In this document: positions 36,575 to 50,155 of the stretch, piece after piece
Numbering within the stretch: the first letter of the stretch is position 1
How the letters are laid out: each line of letters opens with the position of its first letter
From: Elephas maximus indicus
Lineage: Eukaryota; Chordata; Mammalia; Proboscidea; Elephantidae
Direction of reading: 5' to 3'
DNA: 64,000 nt
Assembly: GCF_024166365.1 (NCBI RefSeq)
Contig: NC_064819.1
Location: forward strand, 9,436,501-9,500,500
Notes under the pieces: generated by a model
What the model saw: the letters and a program-made list of their open reading frames with translations, nothing else
Told to the model about the DNA's origin: nothing
Databases searched by the model: none
Translations under genes and position numbers: made by a program

Positions 36575-37535
36575 ATGGTGGAGGTGGGGCAAAATGGTGA
36601 AGTAAACAGTCATTCAAATTATCCCTCACAACTAACCCACTGAACAATGAATAAAAATAAGCACAGACTGAGATCTCAGAGCTCCAGACAGCAGCAAAAT
36701 GTTAGAGAGTCAAGGTGAGTCTAGAAACAGGGAGAGGAGGAGCAGGGTCAGAACAGAAGCTGGGAGATTCAAACTGCTGGCATCCAGAGGACTTGGCTCA
36801 TTGTGACCATTTTGGGACAGGTACTGGCAACACCCTGAACAAAGAACATAGGACTGGACTATACTCAATTAAGGTGGTATAGACTGACTGTGGGAGTTCA
36901 TGTGCTTTGCCTTTGGAAGGGGTGAGAGAAGCCAGAGCACTGCAAGTGAATGTTGTTGAATCTCACCAAGACCCAAGGCCGATGGTCTCTAAGACCCAGA
37001 TACACTGAAGAGCCATGGGGCCCATCCTTTAGCCAGGGTGAGAAAAATACATCAAACAGGCAACACAGCAGAAAACAACAGGTGCCCTGCCCACAACTAG
37101 ACACTGTGAAAGAGCCTGCACAGGGTCACTCATGATGGAAAGACATAAAGTGCTCCCCACTCTCATCTCAGGAAACCTGAGCCACTTCAATCCATACCCA
37201 CTGGAAAGTTCTTGCACATGCGTAATTAGCAACAGAGGGAAAGCTGTGTCCCAGTTCTACGTAGGAAGGGGAAGGCACCCAGCCTCAAAAGTGAAGTTTG
37301 AACTATAGCCAAACCCACAGAAGACAGAGGGATCCTAACACACCAGCAAAGTCAGCCACCTTAGGGAGAACCACACAGAATAAGCACCCAGAGACTCAAA
37401 CTTTTCAAAATGTCTAAAAGCTATGGCAATAGACTAGAAACCAAGGTTAACAGAGATAATAACTCAGAATTCCTGACTCGGGGCTGAAAAACACTAAGGA
37501 CAGGCATGCCCTCTAGTGGAACTTAGGAGAAGATA

Positions 37536-37592
37536 AAAAACCAAAAACCAAACCCGTTGCCATCAAGTTGATTCCAGCTCATAGCAACTCTA
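37536..37592 (-). mobile_element. 5'-truncated SINE tail fragment
   Basis: Only the 3' tail of the SINE is present, in antisense (CCAAACCCGTTGCCATCAAG, then TTGATTCCAGCTCATAGCAA). An A run follows directly. A fuller copy starts about 60 bp downstream. Confidence 0.8.
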
Positions 37593-37649
37593 TAAAAAAA
37601 AAAATAGTGGAGGTAAATCTAACAAATTAAAAAAAAAAAAAAACCTGTT

Positions 37650-37796
37650 GCCATCAAGTTGATTCTGACTCATAGCAACCCTCTAGGACAGAGAAGAACT
37701 CCCCATAGGGTTTCCAAAGAGGTGCTGGTGGATTCAGAGTGCTTGCCTTTTGTTTAGCAGCCAAGCTCTTAACGACTGTGCCACCAAGGACCCCTA
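37650..37796 (-). mobile_element. AfroSINE-type SINE
   Basis: This is an antisense copy from the CCTGTTGCCATCAAG tail, preceded by an A run, to the GTGCCACCAAGGACCCC head. It is inserted in the 5'UTR of the old L1. Confidence 0.9.
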
Positions 37797-38273
37797 AGAA
37801 ATATAATTTCCTTGAAAATCAGAAAACTTAGAATTTCAGAATATCACACACACACACACACAAAATCAAGATGTCCCACTTTCAACAAAATATACTAAAA
37901 CACACAAAATCATAGGAGAAGAAGGACCAATCAAAAGAAAAACATGGAGAAGCAGAAATTTCTCCTATGGAGACCAGGATAATGGAAGAAATAGAAGACT
38001 TCCAGGCAATAGTGTTAAATATACTTAAAGAAAGCAGAAAACAAACTAAAGGAGATCAGAAAAATTGAGGAGCAAAATGAGAAATTCCAAAGGAAAATTG
38101 AAAACATCCAAAGAAAGAGAATTACTGAAACTGAAGAATGAGTAACTGAGTTAGAAATGCAAGAGAAATATTCAACAATAATTGAAGACAGAAGATAGAA
38201 TAAGTGAACTAGAACACAGAGTAACTGAACTTAGTAAGTCTCAAGAGAAAGGAACAAAGAAAAACAAAGACAA

Positions 38274-38987
38274 GTGGAAATACAAGATTCAGTTAAGAAA
38301 TATTACATTAGAATTACATTAATTCCAGACCACCATGATAATAATAAAGGCATAGAAAGAATTTTCCAAAGGATAATCATAGAGAGTTTCCCAGACTTGC
38401 ACAGGGAACCAAGCCTGCAAATACAGGAAGCTACACGAACTCCAATTAGAAAAAATACAAAGAGGTGCACCCTGAGTTACATTCTGATAAAATTCTTGAA
38501 AACCAAGGACAAGGAGAGAATTCTAAAAGCAGCAAGAGAAAAACACAATATAACATATCCAGGGTCCTTTATAACAATTAACGAGGATTTCTCCCCAGAA
38601 ACCCTAGAGGCCAGAAGACAGTGGAGCAACATATATAAAATATTCAAAGAAAACAATTGCCAACCAAGAATATTTACCATGCAAAGTTGCCACTCAGAAA
38701 AAGAGGGGGAAATCAAGTCATTCCCAAATAAACAGAAGCTCTGGGAATATGACACTATCAGACCAGCTCTTCAAGTATTACATAAGGGAGTTCTCCAAAT
38801 GGAAAGAAAAGAACATGAAACATTTACTGAAATCTATACATGGGAAATAACAAACAAATGGAGAGAGATCTCACAAAAAAATACAACAGCATACGCAAAT
38901 ATAAGGACCAAGTATACAATATTATCAGGCAATAAACTCAATAGTTTAGTTCCACAAGCAACACAGCATCAAGCATGCAAGAAATAA
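38274..38987 (+). pseudogene. L1 ORF1 remnant, 3' portion open
   Basis: A 237-codon frame covers the RNA-binding and C-terminal parts of L1 ORF1 (KERILKAAREKHNITYPGSF, ARRQWSNIYKIFKENNCQPR). Upstream coiled-coil sequence from about 37975 is out of frame. After the usual ORF1 end (LHKGVL, near 38800) the frame runs on through an extra segment of about 60 codons. Confidence 0.75.
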
Positions 38988-39287
38988 GTACAAATTAATC
39001 CTATTGGACATAAGATGTACAGTGATGTTAATGGAGACTAACCAACAGAAAAAGGTGAAGGAAGAGCAAGACAGGAATAGATTTAGTATGTTAATGTTCT
39101 ATGTTACTTGTAGTTTGTATGTTAAATGTTCTCACAACTGCAAGTCATGTAATGTTATATGTGTGGTAAACACTAAGAAATCACCTAGAAAAAAAAACAC
39201 ACACACACAGAAGGAAAGAAGAAATCAAAAAGGCTCATTACAAGAAAGCAGCCAAACAGAAAAAGAGAATAAAAAGACTAAGAAAGT

Positions 39288-39443
39288 ATAACCCATTGCT
39301 GTCGAGTCAATTCTGACTCATAGCGACCCTATAGGACAGAGTAGAACTGCCCCATAGGGTTTCCAATGAGCAGCTGGTGGATTCAAACTGCCAAACTTTT
39401 GATTATCATCTGAATTCCCAACCACTGTGCCACCAAGGCTCCA
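39288..39443 (-). mobile_element. AfroSINE-type SINE
   Basis: This is a complete antisense copy between ORF1 and ORF2 of the old L1, from ACCCATTGCTGTCGAGTCAA to GTGCCACCAAGGCTCC. Confidence 0.9.
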
Positions 39444-40734
39444 AAGAAGGTAAAAGATACTCAAAAAAAAAAAAACAAATAGGAAAATGAATGAAGTAGA
39501 CACTTTGCTTTCAGTAATAACTTTAAATGGTCTACACTCTCCATGCAAAAGGCAGAGAGTGACAGAATGGATTTTAAACAATGATCCATCCTTTTTCTGC
39601 CTACAAAAAACACACCTTAGACATAAAGACACAAACAAACTGAAAAAAAAAAAAAAAGGTTGGGAAAAAGTATTCCATGCAACAGGTAACCAAAAAAAAA
39701 AAGCAGGGGTGGCCATACTTATATCGGGCAAAATAGACTTTAAATTAGAATATATTACAAGAGATAAAGAAGGACACTGCATAATAATAAAAGGGTCAAT
39801 CCATCAAGAAGACATAATAATTATTAACATATATGTACCTAACAACAAAGCCCCAAAATACATGAAACAAACACTAATGTGAAAGAAGAAACAGACAATT
39901 TCACAATAATAGCTGGGGGCTTCAGCACACCACTTTCAATTTTAGAACATCTAAAAAGAAGAACACTAAGGACATTGAGGACTTAAATAAAACCATTAGC
40001 CAATTTGACCTAGCAGACATATATAGAACACTCCACCAATCATCACAAAAATACAAATTTTTTCCAGTGTACATGAATCATTTTCCAGAATAGACCATAT
40101 GCTAGAACACAGAACGAGTTTCAACAAATTTAAAAAGACTGAAATCATACAAAGTAACATCTCTTACCATAACAGTATGAAGCTAGAAATCAACAACAGG
40201 AAAAATAAGGCAAAAAAATTATTACATGAAAACTAAATAACACATTACTAAAAAACTATTGGATCATAGAAGAAATCAAAAGTGAAATTAAAAAAAATAC
40301 TTAGAATCAAATGAAAACACAACATGTCAAAATCTTTGGGACGCAGCAAAAGCAGTACTCAGAGGAAAATTCATACTAATAAATGCCTACATTAAAAAAA
40401 GAAGATCCAAAATCAATAACTTAAGCCAGCAACTTGAACAAATAGAAAAGGAAGAGGAAAAGAAGCCCAAAGCTACCACAAGAAAGGAAATACTAAGTAT
40501 CAGAGCAGAAATAAATGAAACAAAACAGAAAAACAATAGAAAGAATCAGCAAAATCAGAAATTGCCTCTTTGAAAGGATCAATAAAATAGACAAACTACT
40601 GAATAGATGGACAAAAGGAAAAACATGAAGAGGCAAATTAAGAAATGATACTGGAGACACTACAACTGATCCAGCTGAGATAAAAAGAATCATAACAGAC
40701 AGAATACTATGAAAAATTGTTCTCCAAAATTTGA

Positions 40735-42076
40735 GATGTTTCAACAAATGCATGTAGCACTGGATGTGCATATTTGTACCCATTCCAAAGAAAGGTAGAA
40801 ATTATCAAACAATATCATTAATATCACAAGTAATATTTTGCTGAAGATCATTCAAAAGCGATTGCACCAGTCCATCAACAGGGAACTGCCAGAAATTCAG
40901 TTCGGATTCAAGGAGGACGTAGAACAAGGGACATCATTGCTGATGTCAGATGGATCATGGCTGAAAGCATTGAAAACCAGAAAGGTGTTTATGTTTTATG
41001 GACTATGCAAAGGTATTTGACTGTGTGGATCAAAACAAATTATGGATAACATTGCAAACAATGGGAATTCCAGAAAACTTAATTATGCTCATGAGGAACT
41101 GTACATAGGCCAAGAGGCAGTCCTTCAAACAGAATAAGGGTTTAAAGTCAGGAAAGGTGTACATCAAGGTTATATCCTTTTACCACACTTATTCAATCTG
41201 TATGCAGAGCAAATAATCCAAGAAGCTGGACTATACGGAGAACACAGCATCAGGATTGGAGGAAGACTCATTAACAACCTGCAGTATGCAGGTGACACAA
41301 TCTTGCTTGCTGAAAGTGAAGAGGACTTGAAACACTGATGAAGATCAAACATCACAGCATTCCTTATGAATTACACCTCAACATAAAGAAAACAAAAACC
41401 CTCACAACTAGACCAATAAGCAACATCATAATAAAAGGAGAAAATACTGAAGTTGTAAAAGATTTCATTTTACTTGGATCCATAATCAACACCCATGTAA
41501 GTAGCAGTCAAGAAATCAGATGACATATTGCATTGTATTGGGCAAATCTGCTGCAAAAGTCCTCTTTAAAGTGTTAAAAAAAGAAAAAAAAGCAATGATG
41601 TCACTTTAAGGACTAAGATGCACCTGACCCACACTGTGTTTTCAATTGCCTCATATGCATGTGAAAGCTGGACAATGAATAAGGAAGACTGAAGAATTGA
41701 TGCCTTTGAATTACGGTGTTGGCAAAGAATATTGAATATACCGTGGACTGCCAGAAGGACAAACAAATCTGTCCTGGAACCAGTATAGCCAGAACACTCC
41801 TTAGAAGCAAGGACAGCGATACTTCGTCTCACATACTTTGGACTTGTTATCAGGAGAGATCAGTCCATGGAGAAGGACATCATGCTTGGTAAAGCAGAGG
41901 ATCAGCAAAAAAGAGGAAGACCCTCAACGAGGTGGATTGACACAGTGGCTGCAACAATGGCCTCAAGCATAACAACAATTGTGAGAATGGCCCAGGACCA
42001 GACAGTGTTTCATTCTGTTGTACACAGGGCCACTATGAGTTGGAACAGACTCAGCAGTACCTAACAACAACAAAAC
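40735..42076 (+). mobile_element. RTE/BovB-type LINE, 5'-truncated, 8-bp TSD
   Basis: It begins within the RTE reverse transcriptase and ends with the shared tail and ACAACAACAAAAC. Direct repeats AAATTTGA at 40727-40734 and 42077-42084 flank it, splitting the old L1. The catalytic box at about 41284-41295 reads YAGD instead of YADD, and the frame is broken. Confidence 0.92.
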
Positions 42077-43195
42077 AAATTTGAAAACCTAGATAAAATG
42101 GAAAAATTCCTAGAAACACAGTACTTACCTAAACTAACACAGAGGTAGAAAATCTAAACAGACTCATTACAAAAGAAGACATTGAAGATGTCATCAAATA
42201 ACGCCAACAACAACAACAAAAGCCCAGGTCCAGATGGCATCATTGGGGAATTTTACCAAACATTCAGGGAAGAATTGACACGAATTCTACTCAAACTCTT
42301 CAAAAATGTAGAAGAGGAAGTAATACTCCCTAACTCACTCTATGAAGCCAGTATCCCATTGATACCAAAACTAGGCAAAGACATCACAAAAAAAGAAAAT
42401 TATAGACCAATATCCCTCATGAATATACATGCAAAAATTTCCAACAAGAGGCAACAGACCAACATGGTGCTATAGACAGAAGCACCATGCTGTACCGCTA
42501 CAGCAAATACAAAAAAACTAAGTAAAACAGATACAAACGTCAATCCGAGAACCCTAAACATCAAATGAAAGGATGAAGAACTAAAGCACCAAATGAAATA
42601 AGAAACTGACAGAGAACAGACAGTGAAGAGAGCTGTGGAGTGGAGGTTCACTACTAGTTAAAACAGCACAGATTCACCATCTTGGACCTCAGGCACCAAA
42701 AAGAGCAGCCAGTGAGTACAGGAAGGCAACTTCACAGAGCTCCCAACAGGAGACAGAGCACCTGCTCCACACATCACACCTCCCTCCTTCCCTCCGGCCT
42801 ATCTGCACTGTGTGCTGAGGGTCACACCCCCGAGTGGCATTGGCGCAGATCACCTGACCCCACCCTGAGCTGCCCACTCAGCTTCACACTGTCAGCCCCA
42901 GTATGTGCTGAAAATGACTCATCCCTGCCCCTTCCCCTGCCACTGGACCTGCACTGCTGCACCATAGCTGAGTGACCTGCCCTGCCCACCTGGACAAGGT
43001 GGTGAGAAGTATCATGGCCACCGATGAGCAACAAACAAAGCACATCCAGCCCGCCTGCCCAGACATAACCAAATAAAACAAAAAAGCAGGACGAAACAAA
43101 GAAATCTACAATCAATAAATAAAGAAAATAATCCCTGAATGTCTGAAGACAGCAGACAATATCAAAACATATTTAAAAAAAAAAAAAAGGACAGA

Positions 43196-44170
43196 ATGGC
43201 TCTAGAGAGCAACCAAAATAAAACACCAGATGACCTACCGGTAGAAGAAAAGTCACTGGAACTACCTGATAAAAAACCTGATAGGGAATTCAAAATTCTA
43301 ATATTCAGGGTTCACCATGAGATGAAGGAAACACAGACAAAAATAAGGAAAAAATAGACAAAATCATGTAAAATACAAAATAAGGGAGCACACACACAAA
43401 GCAATGGAAGAATTCAGGAAAATAATACAGGAATGAAATGTCAAAATAAACAACTAGAAATCATACCAAAAAAGCAATTAGAAATCCAAAAGATAAACAA
43501 GATTTCAGAAATGGACAGTGCAATGGAAGGTTTTAGGAGCAAATTTGAAACAGTGGAAGACAGGATCAGCAAAATTGAAGACAAATCCATGGATACCACT
43601 TTGAGGAAAAATCAGAGAAAAGAACAAAGAAAAATAAAGAAACCCTGAGAATGATGTGGGATACAATCAAAATCAAAAATTTGAAAGGGATCAGAGTTCC
43701 AGAACGGGGAGAGGAAGCAGAAAACATAGAGAGAATCATTGCAGATTTGCTGGCAGAAAACATCCCTATATAATGAATGATGAGAAGCTGACCAATTCAA
43801 GAAGCTCATCAAACCCCACAGAGGGTAGACCCCAAAAGAAAATCACCAAGACATAATCACACTTGCTAAAACCAAACACAAAGAAAGAATTCTGAGAGCA
43901 GCTCAAGAAAAACGAAAAGTTACATACAAAGGGGAACCAATAAGATAAGCCCTGATTACTTGGCAGAAACCAGGCAGGCAAGAAGGCAATAGGATGACAT
44001 ATATTTAAAACCTTGAAAGATAAAAATTGCCAACCAAGAATAATATATTCTGCAAAACTCCCACTCAAATATGATGATGAAATTAAGACATTTCCAGATA
44101 AACAGAAATTAAGGGAATATGTAACACCAAACCACACTTACAAGAATGATTAAAGGGAGTACTTCAGTTA
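43196..44170 (+). pseudogene. L1 ORF1, disrupted
   Basis: ATG at 43196 opens a frame like ORF1 at 34450 (NKTPDDLPVEEKSLELPDKK). Open pieces at 43139-43357 and 43433-43648 are separated by stops, and the RNA-binding part (AQEKRKVTYKGE near 43900) is in another frame. The product would be the L1 RNA chaperone. Confidence 0.8.
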
Positions 44171-44640
44171 GAAAACCAACAACATCAGACAGCCAACTGA
44201 ATCTAGGACACAAGACAGCACCAGCCAGATACCAACCTAGGTAATGAACTCTCCAGGATAAAACAGAACTAAAAGATTTACAACAGGGAACCAGAGAGGG
44301 CAGTCAATCTGTAAATGACAACAACATCAGGACAATAAAAGAGGGAATAAACGGTGTAAGTATAGAACTTTCAAATGGAGAGGAAGTCAGGGTATATCAA
44401 ATAATAAAAGACTGGATTAAACTTAGGAAGATAAGGGTAAATATCAAGGTAACTGCAAAGAAAGTTAACAAACTTACTCATCAAAATAAAGAAGAAAAAC
44501 ATACAGTCTCAGTAAACACAAAATCCACAAAAAAGAAAGAAATGAAAAAAATCAACAAACAAAAACAAGTCAGCACAGGAGAGTAAGAAGACCAAAGAAA
44601 AAAATCCGTGCCACAAAAAAAAAAAAAAAAAAACACTACA

Positions 44641-47600
44641 CAATAACAGCAATAAACTCAAACTATCAGTAATCACACTGAATGTAAATAGCTTAAATGC
44701 ACCCATAAAGAGAGGGAGAATGACTGAATAGATTTTAAAAAACAGGACACATCAATATGCTGTCTACAAGAGACACATCTTAGAAACAAAGACATAAGTA
44801 TATTAAAAATTAAAGGATGGAAAAAAATGTATCAAGCAAACAGCAACCAAAAAAGAGCAGGAGTGGCAATACTGATCTCAGATAAAATAGATTTTAAAAC
44901 AAAATTCACCATAAAAAACAAGGAAGAACATTGTATAATGATTAAAGGAATAATCCACCTTGAGGACATAACCATAATAAATACCTACACACCCAATGAC
45001 GTGGCTCCAAAATACATAAAACAAACAGCACTGAAAAGAGAAATCGACAGTTCCACAATAATAGTAGGAGACTTCAACACATCACTCTCATTAAAGGACA
45101 GAACATCTAGAAAGAAACTCAGCAAAGATACAGAAGATCTAAAGGCCACAATCAACCAGCTTGACCTCACAGATATATATAGAACATCCCACACAACAGC
45201 AAAATACACATTCTTTTCCAAAGCACATGAAACATTCTCCAGGATAGACCACATCTCAGGTCACAAAGCAACCCTCAACAAAATCCAAAACATTGAGATA
45301 ATACAAAGCATCTTCTCTGATCACAACACCATAAAAGTAGAAATTAATTACACAAACAGCAAGGGGAAAAAATCAAATGAATGGAAACTGAATAACACCT
45401 GGCGTAAAAACCACTGGGTAATAGAAGAAATCAAAGATGGAATTAAAAAATTCCTAGAATCAAATGAGAATGAAAACACATCATACTAAAACCTTTGGGA
45501 CACAGCAAAGGCAGTGCTCACAGGTTAATTTATAGCAATCGACGCACACATCATAAAAGAAAAATGGGACAAAATAAAAATTTTAGCGATACAACAACGA
45601 ATAGAAAGAGAACAGCAAAAGAAGCCCACAGCCACCGGAAGAAAGGATATAATAAAGATGAGAACAGAAACAAATGAAATACAGAATAGAAAAACAATAG
45701 AAAGAGTCAACAAAACCAAAAGTTGGTTCTTTGAAAGGATCAACGAAATCATCAAACTATTGGCCAAACTGACGAAAGAAAAACAGCAGAGGGCGCAAAT
45801 AACCTACATAAAAAATGAAATGGGGGACATTATGACAGACCCAACTGAAATAAAAAGGATCATAACAGAGTGCTATGAAAAACTACTCCAACACATTTGA
45901 AAACCTAGAAGAAATGGACAAATTTCTAGAAACACTACCTACCTAAACAAAAACTGAGGTCAAAAATCTGAACAGACCCACAACAAGAGGAGATATTGAA
46001 AAAGAAAAAGTAATTTTAAAAACTCTCAACAACAACAACAGCAACAAAAGCCCTGGCCCAGATGGCTTCACTGAAGACGTCTATGAAAGATTCTGAGAAG
46101 AGCTTGCCCCAGTACTACTCAAACTATTTCAGAATATAGAAAAGGAAGTAATACTTCTGAATTTGTTCTGCGAAGCCAGCATAACCCTATACAAAAACCA
46201 GGCAAAGAAACCACACACAAAAAAAGAAAATTACAGAACAATATCTGTCATGAATATAATGTAAAATTCTGAACAAAATTCTAGCCAATAGAATTCAGCA
46301 TCATATCAAAAAAAAATACACCATGACCAAGTGGGATTCATACCAGCTATACAAGGATGGTTCAACATTAGAATGTCAGTCAACATAATCTACCACATAA
46401 ATGAAAGAATCACATAATCATCTGAATCAATGCAGAAAAGACATTCAATAAAGTCCAACACCCATTCCTGATAAAAATTCTCAATAAAATAAATATAGAA
46501 GGGAAATTCCTCAGTATAATAAAAGGTATCTGTACAAAACCAACAGCCAGCATCATTCTTAATGGAGAGAGGCTGAAAACATTCCTCCTGAGAACAGGAA
46601 CAAGGCAAGGATGCCCTTTGTCACCACTCCTATTTAACATGGTGCTGGAAGCCCTAGCTAGAGCAATAAGGCAAGAAAAAGAAATAAAGGGCATCCAGGT
46701 TGGTAAGGAAGAAGTAAAACTGTCCCTATTTGCAGATAATATGATATTATACATAGAGAACCCAAAAGGTTCCACAAGAAAACTACTGGAACTAATAGAA
46801 AGATTCGGCAGATTAGCAGGATATAGAGAAAACATACAAAAATCAGTTGGATTCCTATACACCAGTAAAGAATACTACAAAAAGGAAATCAGGAAAGCAA
46901 TACCATTTATATTTGCCCCTAAAAAATTAAAATACCTAGGAATAAATCTAACCAGGGATGTAAAAGACCTATACAAAGGAAACTACAAAACACTACTGCA
47001 AGAAACCAAAAGAGACCTACAGAATGGAAAAACATACTGTGCTCATGGATGAGTAGACTCAGCATTGTGAAAATGTCAATTCTACCAAAAGCAGTCTACA
47101 AATAATATGCAATTCTCATCCAAATATTAACCGCATTCTTTAACGAGATAGAAAACTAATCATTAACTGTCTATGGGAAGGAAGGAGACCCCGGATAAGT
47201 AAAGCACTTTTGAAGAAGAAGAATAAAGTAGGAGGACTCACTGTCTGACCTCAGAACCTACTATACCGCTACGATAGTCAAAACAGCCTGGTACTGGTAC
47301 CAAGACAGACACATTGACCCAAGGAACAGAATTGAGAACCCAGATGTAAATCCATTCACCTATGGTCACCTGATCTTCGACAAAGACCCAAAGTCCACTA
47401 AATGGGTAAAAGACTGTCTTTTTAACATATGGTGCAAGGAAAACTGGATTTCCATCTATTAAAAAATGGAACAGGACCCATACCTCACACCATACCCAAA
47501 AACTAATTCAGAATGGATCAAAGACCTAAACACAAAACCAAAAACTGTAAACGTCATAGAAGAAAAAATAGGGTCAATGCTAGAGGCCCTAATAAATGGC

Positions 47601-48300
47601 ATAAATAGCATACAAACCATAACTAACAATACACAAACACCAGAAGATAAGGTGGTTAACTGGGATCTTCTAAAAATTAAAACACCTATGCTCATCATAA
47701 GACTTCATCAAAAGAGTAAAAAGAGATCCCACAGACTGGGGGAAAAAAATTGGCTCTGACAAATCTGACGATGTCTAATCTCTAAAATCTATAGGAAAAT
47801 CCAACACCTCTACAACAAAAAGACAAATAATCCCATTAAAAAATGGGCAAAGAATATGAGTAGACACTTCACCAAAGAAGACATTCAGGCACATGAGGAA
47901 ATGGTCACAATAACTAGCCATTAGAGAAATGCAAATCAACACTACAGTGAGTTACCATCTCACTCCAACATTTCTGGCACACACACACACACACACAAAA
48001 AAAAAAAGACAGAAAATAAATGTTGAAAGAGGCTGCAGGGAGACTGGAACTCTTATGTACTGCTAGTGGGAATGCAAAATGTTACAACCATTTAGGAAAA
48101 TGATATGGCACTTCCTTAAAATGCTAGAAATAAAAATACAATATGATCAAGCAATCCCACTTCTGGGAATATATCCTAGAGAAATAAGAGCTGTCACACG
48201 AGTAGACGTATGCACACCCTTGTTCATTTGCAGCATTATCCACAATAGCAAAAAGATGGAAACAACCTAAGTGCCCATTAATAGATTAATGGATAAACAA
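44641..48300 (+). pseudogene. L1 ORF2 (endonuclease/reverse transcriptase), disrupted
   Basis: ORF2 encodes an APE-type endonuclease and a reverse transcriptase for target-primed reverse transcription. The longest open piece, 44827-45489, covers most of the endonuclease, including IIVGDFNTSLSLKDR, FFSKAHETFSRIDHISGHKA and SIFSDHNTIKVEI. The RT core lies at 46618-47052 ([20 protein letters not shown]). Its catalytic box reads FADN rather than FADD. Stops and frameshifts separate at least six pieces up to the C-terminus near 48270. The copy cannot be autonomous. Confidence 0.85.
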
Positions 48301-50155
48301 ACTACTGTACATACACACAATGGAATACTATGCAACGATAAAGAACAATTATGAATCTGGGAAATATCTCATAGATTGGATGAAACTGGAGGACATTATG
48401 CTGAGTGAAATAAGTCAATCACAAAAGGACAAATACTGTATGAGACCGCTATTATAAAAACTCATGAAAAAGTTTACACACAGAAAGAAACAATCTTTGG
48501 TGGTTATTAGGGAGGGGAGTGGTGGGAAGGGAAAAACACAAGTGGGTTGGAGAGAATAGATAAGTGGTAACTTTGGCAAATGGTAATGCAGTACACAATA
48601 CTGGGGAAGCCAGCACACCTTGACCAAGGTAAGGTCATGGAAGCTTCAAAGACACATGCAAACTCCATGAGGGACCAAATTACTGGGCTGAGGGCTGGGA
48701 GCCATGGTCTTGGGGGACATCTAGGTCAACTGACATAACATAGTTTAAAAAGAAAATGTTCTACATCCTTTTTTGGTGAGTAGTTTCTGGGGGTCTTAAA
48801 AGCTTGTGAGCAACCATCTAAGATACCCCACTGGTCCCACCCTGTCTGGAGCAAGAGAAAATGAAGAAAACCAAAGACACAAAGAAAACATTAGTCCAAA
48901 GGACTAATGGACCACAACCACCACAGCCTCCACCAGACTGAGTTCAGCACAACTAAATGGTGCCTGGTTACTACCACCAACTGTACTGACAGGGATCAAA
49001 ATACCCACCAACCCAAATAGAGGGTCCCAAACAGAGCTGGAGAAAAATGTAGAACAAAATTCTAACTCACAAAAAAAGGCCAGATTTACTGGTCTGATAC
49101 AGATGAGAAAAACCAAGAGCATGGCCCCCGGACACTCTTTTAACTTAGTACTGAAGTCACTCCTGAGGTCTACCCTTCAACCAAAGATTAGACAGGGCCA
49201 TAAAACAAAAGACTAAATGGGGACACCAGCCCAGGGGCAAGGATGAGAAGGCAGGAGGGGACAGGAAAGCTGGTAATGGGGAACCCAAGGTTTAGAAGGG
49301 GAGAATGTTGACATGTCATGGGGTTGGCAACCAATGTCACAAAACAATATGTACATTGTTTAGTAAGAAACTAATCTTTGTAAACCTTCACCTAAAGCAC
49401 AATATTTTTTTTTTTCCAACAAAATTCTGGCCAACAGAATTCTACAACATATCAAAAAAATCATATACCATGATCAAGTAGGATTCATACCAGGATTACA
49501 AGGGTGGTTCAACATTACAAAATCAATCAATGTAATTCATCACATAAATAAAACAAAGGAAAAGAACCATATGATCGTAGCAACTGAGGCCAAAAAAAAA
49601 GGCATTTCATAAAATCCAACACCCTTTCCTGATAAAAACTCTGAGCAAAATAGGAATAGAAGGGAAATTTCTTGACATAAGTAAGGGCATATACGCAAAA
49701 CCAACAGCCAACATTATTCTCAATAGAGAAAGTCTGATAACCTTCCCCTTGAGAATAAGAATGATACAAGGATGCCCATTATCAGCACTGTTATTCAAGA
49801 TTGTACTGGAAGTCGTAGCCAGAGCAATAAGGCAAGAATAAAGAAATAAAAGGTATCCAAATGGGAAAGGAAGAAGTAAAACTACCTCTATTCACAAATG
49901 ACATGATCCAGTATGTAGGAAACCCTAAAGATTCCACAAGAAAACTGCTGGAAGTAATAAAAGAATTAATCAATTCGTAAGGTACAAGATCAACACACAA
50001 ATATCAGTTGGGTTCCTTTACACTAGCAAGGAGTATTCAGAAAATGAAATCAAGAAACAATACCATTTATGATAGCCCCCCAAATGATAAAAATACCTAG
50101 GAATTAACCTAACGGGACATAAAAGACTCATACTTTGAAAATTATAAAACACTAC

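Larger units (their letters stand above)
42448..49412 (+). mobile_element. Near full-length L1, about 6.96 kb, 10-bp TSD
   Basis: It starts GAGGCAACAGACCAACATGG, the same 5' end as the copy at 33682, and carries a 5'UTR (to 43195), ORF1, ORF2 and 3'UTR. Flanking TTTCCAACAA repeats at 42438-42447 and 49413-49422 show that it landed inside the RT of the old L1. The last bases before the duplication are a T run where an A-rich tail is expected. Both ORFs are disrupted. Confidence 0.93.
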
